From a virus: DNA of 41,320 nucleotides. The translations under genes were made by a program, and so were the position numbers. The stretch spans positions 1 through 41,320 of IMG/VR virus record IMGVR_UViG_3300031539_000106. One strand, written 5' to 3'. Shown piece by piece: positions 36,771-41,320 of this stretch. The notes under the pieces are model-generated. The model made no database searches. It saw only the letters and a list, made by a program, of their open reading frames with translations, and had not been told where the DNA came from. Position 1 is the stretch's first letter. The number at the start of each line of letters is the position of its first letter.

Positions 36771-37682
36771 ATGACCGTCCGCGACAAGACAGGGACGGCG
36801 GGGCGAGGAACGCCGCGTGTGCCGCCAGGCGATGGGGGTGGGCCAGGACCCCCAGGACCCCCGGGACCGGCGGGTCCGCAGGGCCCCGGCGGCGGCCTCG
36901 TCGCCTGGGGCGTCACGTCGCTCCCCGTCGCCGCTGGCACCTATCGCGTCGCACCGTGGAACGAGGACATCGTTGCGCTAGCCGGTCAGTTCGCGTGGTC
37001 GTCAGGCTGCCCGCTTGTGCTCGCGTGCCTGACGGTGCGGCACAACGTGCTTGGCGCTGCTGCGGAGCCGATCACGTACACCCTGTTCATCAACGGCATC
37101 GCGACCGGGCTTTCGGTTGTGCTGAATGCAAACGCGGCGTACGCGACAACGGCGCTTCCGAATGTGCCGGTGGCGCCGTCCGACTTGGTCGAGCTTCGCG
37201 CGACGCACGCTGGGCTCACCACGAGCCCACAGCGCATCGTCGTCACCGCAACTGCCGGGGCCGGCCTCTTCGGTGTCGACTATCAGCGGGTCGACTCGCC
37301 AGAGGTCTTCACGACTGGCGCGGGAATCCCATCGCCGCAGCCATATGTACCAAAGCCGGGGGCAACGCTGACGACGCCTGCGCTCAGCGGAACGTATCGC
37401 GTGCGGTGGGAGCTTCTGATCACGGGCTCCACCGCCAACGTCAACGCCGCGGCGCAGCTATGGAACGTGACTGACGGCCTCGTGGTCCCGGACTTGAACG
37501 GCATCCAGCGCTTCGAGCCATCTTCGTCGAGCTTTGAGGTCGAGGACATGTCCAAGACGGCGCTCATCGTCTTCGCGGGAGCGCCGAAGACGTTCGAGAT
37601 TCGTGTCCGAAAGTTTTCAGGACCGAATCCTGGATCGATCATGTGCGCCCACGGCGTCATCGAGCTTTGGAGGGTCTTATGA
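36771..37682 (+). CDS. Fibre/spike protein with short collagen-like stalk
   Basis: 303 residues from ATG 36771. Residues 23-42 are Gly-X-Y triplets rich in Pro (about six triplets), a trimeric collagen-like stalk as in many phage fibres. Two beta-rich domains follow (~43-165 and ~175-303), with strands such as TYTLFING, RIVVTA, FEIRVRKF and VIELWRVL. The N-terminal 20 residues would attach to the particle. Likely receptor-binding spike. The stop overlaps the next gene. Confidence 0.75.
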   Translation: MTVRDKTGTAGRGTPRVPPGDGGGPGPPGPPGPAGPQGPGGGLVAWGVTSLPVAAGTYRVAPWNEDIVALAGQFAWSSGCPLVLACLTVRHNVLGAAAEPITYTLFINGIATGLSVVLNANAAYATTALPNVPVAPSDLVELRATHAGLTTSPQRIVVTATAGAGLFGVDYQRVDSPEVFTTGAGIPSPQPYVPKPGATLTTPALSGTYRVRWELLITGSTANVNAAAQLWNVTDGLVVPDLNGIQRFEPSSSSFEVEDMSKTALIVFAGAPKTFEIRVRKFSGPNPGSIMCAHGVIELWRVL

Positions 37683-38308
37683 GCCAACAGTATGTATTCG
37701 ACGTTGCCACGCAGACGGCCACCGGCAAAGTCAACGCCGACGTGATGGCGCAACAACTGATCGACGCGGCCTACGCGAGCGGGGGCCCCTTCGAGGGTCT
37801 ATGGGTCGTGGGGGGCACACCAGAGGACGGCGGTGTCATTGCCGGCGGGACGATGACGGTCCAATGGCAGAACGCGCTGAATGCTGCCGACGATGCGGCG
37901 CAGACGGCCCTCGTGCTGGCGCACACGGCCCCCACCTTCGGTCCCATCGTGCAACGCGCCTCCAGCGAAGGCGTCGATAGCACCACGTCCACGACACCGC
38001 AGGCCAAGGTGAGTGGAACCGTACTGCCGCTACCGGCGGGGAAGTATTTGGTCGCCGCGTACTGTGAGATGCGGATGTCCGCCATCGTCGCGAACAGCGG
38101 AGTGAGGGCCCGCGTTATCCTCAACGGAAACGACGTCGCGGAAGACAACTGGGGGGAGGCCCAGTGGCATGCTTTCAGCGCTGCCGGAATCGTCACCATC
38201 AAAGCCGGGGAGACTCCCATGATGCTGATCGACTACCAGCGTATCGGCGTGCTCAACACGGCGGAGATCCGCCGCGCGCGCATCTCGATCTCGCAGCAGT
38301 ACGACTAG
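37679..38308 (+). CDS. Fibre/spike tip protein
   Basis: 209 residues, ATGA start at 37679. The N-terminal ~95 residues are Ala/Thr-rich helices and loops. The C-terminal ~110 form a regular beta sandwich (SGTVLPLPAGKYLVAAYCEMR; VRARVILNGNDVAED; GIVTIKAGETPMMLIDYQRIG; RRARISISQQ), the pattern of C1q/TNF-like tips of phage fibres. It probably acts with the collagen-like protein in receptor binding. Confidence 0.65.
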   Translation: MSQQYVFDVATQTATGKVNADVMAQQLIDAAYASGGPFEGLWVVGGTPEDGGVIAGGTMTVQWQNALNAADDAAQTALVLAHTAPTFGPIVQRASSEGVDSTTSTTPQAKVSGTVLPLPAGKYLVAAYCEMRMSAIVANSGVRARVILNGNDVAEDNWGEAQWHAFSAAGIVTIKAGETPMMLIDYQRIGVLNTAEIRRARISISQQYD

Positions 38309-38340
38309 GCTGCACCCACCCAAAACCAGGAGACAGGAGC

Positions 38341-38808
38341 ATGGTGCTACACAAAGGGGCAAGAGTCGAAGGTGCCGATTACTTCGACGACTTCGGTACG
38401 AGGCAGAATCGCGAAGGCGGCGGCATCCTTTCGGGGCTCGGCCAGGACGACTTCGAGAGCGTGCAGGAAACGATCGGCGGCGAAGGGCTGCAGGTCAAGA
38501 TGAACTGCCGTCTCTGCGGCAAGCAGCACGTCGTCACGTTGGAGTGGGAGGAGTTGTTCGTCGTCGGCACGAATGGGCCTGGCGTCGCGCCTCTTATGCC
38601 GACCGGCTGGCAGTATTCCGAGAACAACGGCGCCTGCTACCCGGCGATGATCAACTGCGCCAAGTGCGGCGAGGATGGCGGCCTCTGTCCGATGGTCACT
38701 CCACAGGAGGCGCGTGACCGAGTGAACGAGGCGGTCGGCCGCGGCGCAATCCCCGTGGGCGCGATCCAGATGTGGAAGCAGCGTGTCTCGGGGTTCCGTG
38801 GCGGATGA
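38341..38808 (+). CDS. Zinc-ribbon protein, unknown function
   Basis: 155 residues from ATG 38341, with AGGAG at good spacing. CRLCGK (~58-63) and CAKCGEDGGLC (~107-117) form a split zinc ribbon around GPGVAPLMPTGWQYSENNG. The C-terminal helix (~122-150) is charged. It sits between the fibres and a peptidase. I recall no named family with certainty. Confidence 0.6.
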   Translation: MVLHKGARVEGADYFDDFGTRQNREGGGILSGLGQDDFESVQETIGGEGLQVKMNCRLCGKQHVVTLEWEELFVVGTNGPGVAPLMPTGWQYSENNGACYPAMINCAKCGEDGGLCPMVTPQEARDRVNEAVGRGAIPVGAIQMWKQRVSGFRGG

Positions 38809-39353
38809 ACTCATGCCGCGACACCGACACTGACCTGACGGTCGAGGAGGCGTACGCCATCCTCGAACCGTACTTTCTCGCGGTTCAGGAGCGGTTCGTG
38901 GCAGAGGGGGCCGGGCGCGCCTCAAGCGTGCGGCTCGAAGTTGCGCCCTGGGCGCACGACACGGCTCGCCACTTCGCGGCGACGGCGACAACCGGTTCTC
39001 CCGTGGTCGTCGCGCCCGAGTTGGCTGAGCTACCAGAGGAGACGGTGCTCGCGATTCTTTCGCACGAGTTTGGGCACGCGGTCGACTACCTCTACCCGGG
39101 TGAGTACGTGCTCGTCGACGACGGTGAGCTTGTGCGGCAGCCGCCGACGCCGCCGCACGACCTCGGGGGCAAGCGCGGCGAGCAGGCGTGCCTCGCACGC
39201 ATGAAGCGATGGGAGCGACGCGACGACGACGCCGTTGAGCGCACCGCGGACGCCATCGCCGAACACTTCACGGGGCATCTGATCGGGTACTGCGGCCCGT
39301 GCGACCTGCAGTGCTTCAACCGTGGCACGAGTCGCCCTGACGGGTTGCGATGA
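38805..39353 (+). CDS. Putative zinc metallopeptidase (HExxH)
   Basis: 182 residues, ATGA start at 38805. LAILSHEFGHAVDYL (83-97) contains the zinc site HEFGH (87-91), and AVERTADAIAEHF (143-155) supplies a third ligand Glu145 and Asp149 in the ERxAD pattern of gluzincin-like phage peptidases. The C-terminus has four cysteines (CGPCDLQC and an N-terminal one). No signal peptide. Placed in the capsid/fibre operon, it could process virion proteins or loosen host barriers. Confidence 0.75.
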   Translation: MNSCRDTDTDLTVEEAYAILEPYFLAVQERFVAEGAGRASSVRLEVAPWAHDTARHFAATATTGSPVVVAPELAELPEETVLAILSHEFGHAVDYLYPGEYVLVDDGELVRQPPTPPHDLGGKRGEQACLARMKRWERRDDDAVERTADAIAEHFTGHLIGYCGPCDLQCFNRGTSRPDGLR

Positions 39354-39366
39354 CAGGAGAAGTCCG

Positions 39367-40791
39367 ATGATTGCAAACAGCAAGAAGCTCGAATGGCAGG
39401 GCGGCTCCTTTCGCCCAAACGGCGCCCGCAGCGGCTACGGAGAGGAAGGCGCGCGGCTCGCCAAGAATTTCACGCGGTGGTCCTCGAACGAGATGATTCT
39501 TGCAGCGCGGATCTTCGTCGGTTTCAACGTGGGCCAGGAGCCGGTCTACACGCTCGAAGACCTCGTGGAGATCGTGAAGAACGCTCGGTGGGCGCAGACC
39601 GGAGATCCGAGCAGCACGTTCATCGCGCAGCGCGGCGTCTACCGACACGAGGGCGGCGAGGTCGTCGAGGAGGACGGCGCGCAGGTGATCATCCTCAACA
39701 CGGAGGAGATGCCGTACAAGGAGTTCGTCGACCAGATGATCACGCTTGCGGAGGCCATCGCGGAGCGCATGAAGCAAGAGGAGGTGATCGTCGAGATCCA
39801 GCGCGGCGGCATCACGCAGCAGGTGCTCGGGGTCGGCGCGGGCCGCATGGCCCCGAACATCTCCTACCCGTACTGGGACGTCATCACGCCGGAGGAGTAC
39901 GTCTCTCACCGTCGCGAGGCTAAGAGCGATCCTCACGCCGTGGAGGAGATTATCTCCCAACAGGAGATGGAGTTCGCGCGCGAGTATCCGGGCATCACGG
40001 GATACGAGGCGCGCCGCGCACGACGGTTGCATCAGTACGCCCCGAACGCCCATGGAGACATTCGCATCGAGTTCGGCGTGATTCGGCTCGACGACGACGC
40101 GGGATGGGTGCCAGCGATTTGGGAAGTTCTGACGGACACGCCGCCGCACCTGCTGACAAGCATTCCACCGCGCGGAGACGGCGACGACCGTGAGGACGCG
40201 CAGGCGAGCGCGCTGTCGCTTGCTCAGCGCGAGGCATCCCACTACATCGGCGACTGGAACATCTCGATCGTGCCCATCGAGGAGATGACGCAGGCGGAGG
40301 CAATCGCACGCGCGCGGCGGTATCACATGCGGCACCGGCCCAACGCCGACTGGGAGGCCACCGGCCGCATCGCGTACCGAGGCCGTGACGCCGGCGGACC
40401 GTCAGTCGAGACGAGCCTCGACACTCGCGCGGACGAGCGCCCAGGAGCCCGCATCGACTACAAGCTCGTGCCGAACATGCTGAGAAGCCGCTCTACGCCA
40501 CACGGAGCCGCGCCGCTCACCGAGAAGCAGGACGAAGACGCCTACGCCGCAGGCTACGACGCGGCGTCGCTGTTCAGCAGCAGCCGGGTGCCGACCGATC
40601 TCGACGACATCTTCCTGTTCACGCTCCTCCACGACCAACGAGTGCCGAACGTCAACGAAGAGGACCCGCAGTTTTGGGAGTGGCGGTTTATGGTCCGCGA
40701 GGGAGCCGGCGACTACCTAGAGGCGTACCCACCGGGGGAGCCAGACAGGGCTGCAACCCAGGCATTCCGTCGACGCTACGGGCTCGTCTAG
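39367..40791 (+). CDS. 474-residue protein, unknown function, possibly virion component
   Basis: ATG 39367 is preceded by AGGAGA. Soluble and acidic, no membrane helix and only sparse cysteine. Residues 1-40 are Gly/Ser-rich; ~50-150 alternate helices and strands (VYTLEDLVEIVKNA; VIILNTEEMPYKEFVDQMITLAEAI); later parts are charged with YDAASLFSSSRVP. No ATPase or portal motif is seen. It follows the peptidase in the same operon. Confidence 0.55.
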   Translation: MIANSKKLEWQGGSFRPNGARSGYGEEGARLAKNFTRWSSNEMILAARIFVGFNVGQEPVYTLEDLVEIVKNARWAQTGDPSSTFIAQRGVYRHEGGEVVEEDGAQVIILNTEEMPYKEFVDQMITLAEAIAERMKQEEVIVEIQRGGITQQVLGVGAGRMAPNISYPYWDVITPEEYVSHRREAKSDPHAVEEIISQQEMEFAREYPGITGYEARRARRLHQYAPNAHGDIRIEFGVIRLDDDAGWVPAIWEVLTDTPPHLLTSIPPRGDGDDREDAQASALSLAQREASHYIGDWNISIVPIEEMTQAEAIARARRYHMRHRPNADWEATGRIAYRGRDAGGPSVETSLDTRADERPGARIDYKLVPNMLRSRSTPHGAAPLTEKQDEDAYAAGYDAASLFSSSRVPTDLDDIFLFTLLHDQRVPNVNEEDPQFWEWRFMVREGAGDYLEAYPPGEPDRAATQAFRRRYGLV

Positions 40792-41219
40792 TGAAGCTCT
40801 GCGCCGGCATTCTGCTGTGCGCGAAGGACTCCGGCCGATGCCTGTTCCTGCTGCGCGACGACGCCCGCTGGGATCTCCCAGGAGGCCACGCGGAGCGCTA
40901 CGACCGCACGGCGCTCGATACGGCGCTACGCGAGCTTGCCGAGGAGACTGGCTACGGGGGCAGCTTGGCGCTCGCGCGCGAGCGCATGCGCGTCAGCTGG
41001 TGTCCCGATCTTCTGCTCGGACACCTGTGGCAGTCGTGCAAAACGCGCTACACCGGAGTAGTCGGCTACGTCCCAAGGGAGTTCGTGCCGCGGCTCGACG
41101 ATGAGCACATCGACGCGCTCTGGGCACATCCCGGAGACGCACCGGGGCCACTGCTGCCCGGGGTCGATTTCATGCTGGAGTGGGCCGATAGTCTTCAACT
41201 GCTGGGAGACGCATCATGA
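40791..41219 (+). CDS. Nudix hydrolase
   Basis: 142 residues. GTG 40791 shares a base with the previous stop (TAGTG). AGILLCAKDSGRCLFLLR (5-22), then DLPGGHAE (28-35) and ALRELAEETGYGG (45-57) show a Nudix box; the REL-EE-G core that binds metal is intact, while the segment between GGHAE and REL is one residue longer than usual and lacks the standard Glu. Nudix enzymes cleave nucleoside diphosphate-linked compounds. In phages they may clear nucleotides or decap RNA. Confidence 0.82.
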   Translation: MKLCAGILLCAKDSGRCLFLLRDDARWDLPGGHAERYDRTALDTALRELAEETGYGGSLALARERMRVSWCPDLLLGHLWQSCKTRYTGVVGYVPREFVPRLDDEHIDALWAHPGDAPGPLLPGVDFMLEWADSLQLLGDAS

Positions 41220-41320
41220 GGATGATCAGTGACGAAGATTGGTGGAATCTGATGCACGAGGCGATCGACGCGATCGGTGAAGGGCACGAAGCGATCCAGC
41301 GCAAGGCAGCGTACAAGTGG
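41216..41320 (+). CDS. Start of an unknown protein, cut by window edge
   Basis: ATG 41216 overlaps the Nudix stop as ATGA. The 35 visible codons encode an acidic, helical start (MRMISDEDWWNLMHEAIDA...). Too short to classify. Confidence 0.55.
   Translation, partial: MRMISDEDWWNLMHEAIDAIGEGHEAIQRKAAYKW

Noticed and set aside
39316-40335. 339-codon minus-strand open frame
   Set aside because: It is opposite the 474-residue gene, which has a ribosome site and normal protein composition.
1-41320. tRNA genes, attachment sites, strong intrinsic terminators
   Set aside because: The gaps are short; I found no cloverleaf-like stretch, no integrase or repeat pair for attachment, and no GC hairpin followed by a clear T run.

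Overview
The window reads as an internal piece of a double-stranded DNA bacteriophage (or phage-like element) genome. It is strongly GC-rich, about 69 genes are packed into 41.3 kb, and most neighbours share 1-14 bases (ATGA, GTGA, TTGA or TGATG junctions). Both ends cut through genes. I see no rRNA, tRNA, integrase, transposase or CRISPR array. Lipoprotein, lytic transglycosylase and peptidoglycan-binding proteins suggest a bacterial host with a murein wall, and the lipobox protein fits a Gram-negative host. The host cannot be named from the sequence.

Layout. (1) 1-18.0 kb, almost all on the minus strand, looks like a virion module: a lysine/alanine-rich DNA-binding protein, then about 17 mostly small proteins, most with one or two membrane helices and often a lysine-rich C-tail. 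Several carry peptidoglycan-binding-like repeats or a repeated cysteine module. Next come a transglutaminase-fold protein and a block of soluble, acidic or coiled-coil proteins. (2) 18.1-23.3 kb, minus strand, is the replication module: VRR-NUC nuclease, small proteins, DnaB helicase, DnaC-like loader, an initiator gene with an iteron-like array inside it, and a ribbon-helix-helix regulator at its head. (3) 23.4-24.0 kb is a two-gene plus-strand island (holin-like protein and lipoprotein). (4) 24.0-27.8 kb, minus strand, is the recombination module: PD-(D/E)XK-like nuclease, RecT annealase, ASCH-like protein, zinc ribbon, YqaJ exonuclease. (5) 28.0-34.6 kb, plus strand, is a train of small accessory genes with an HNH nuclease, an adenine methyltransferase, a DUF1643 protein and a lytic transglycosylase. 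(6) 34.6-41.3 kb holds a minus-strand glycosyltransferase, then a plus-strand module with a membrane protein, a candidate capsid protein, a collagen-like fibre, a second fibre, a zinc ribbon protein, a metallopeptidase, a large unknown protein and a Nudix hydrolase.

What stands out is what is missing. There is no recognisable terminase, portal, tail tube, sheath, tape measure or baseplate gene, although two stretches look like virion genes. Together with the many tiny membrane proteins this suggests a tailless virion with an internal membrane, as in tectiviruses or corticoviruses but much larger. This is an inference: no packaging ATPase is visible and the genome continues beyond both edges.

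Regulation visible in the DNA: minus-strand promoters near 826-854, 11246-11274 and 15160-15189, each with a palindrome in or just after it. A 17-base block around the -10 at 822-838 recurs with one change at 35331-35347, upstream of the candidate capsid operon, which suggests a shared virion-gene promoter. Two divergent regions (23266-23439 and 27771-27984) hold operator-like repeats.
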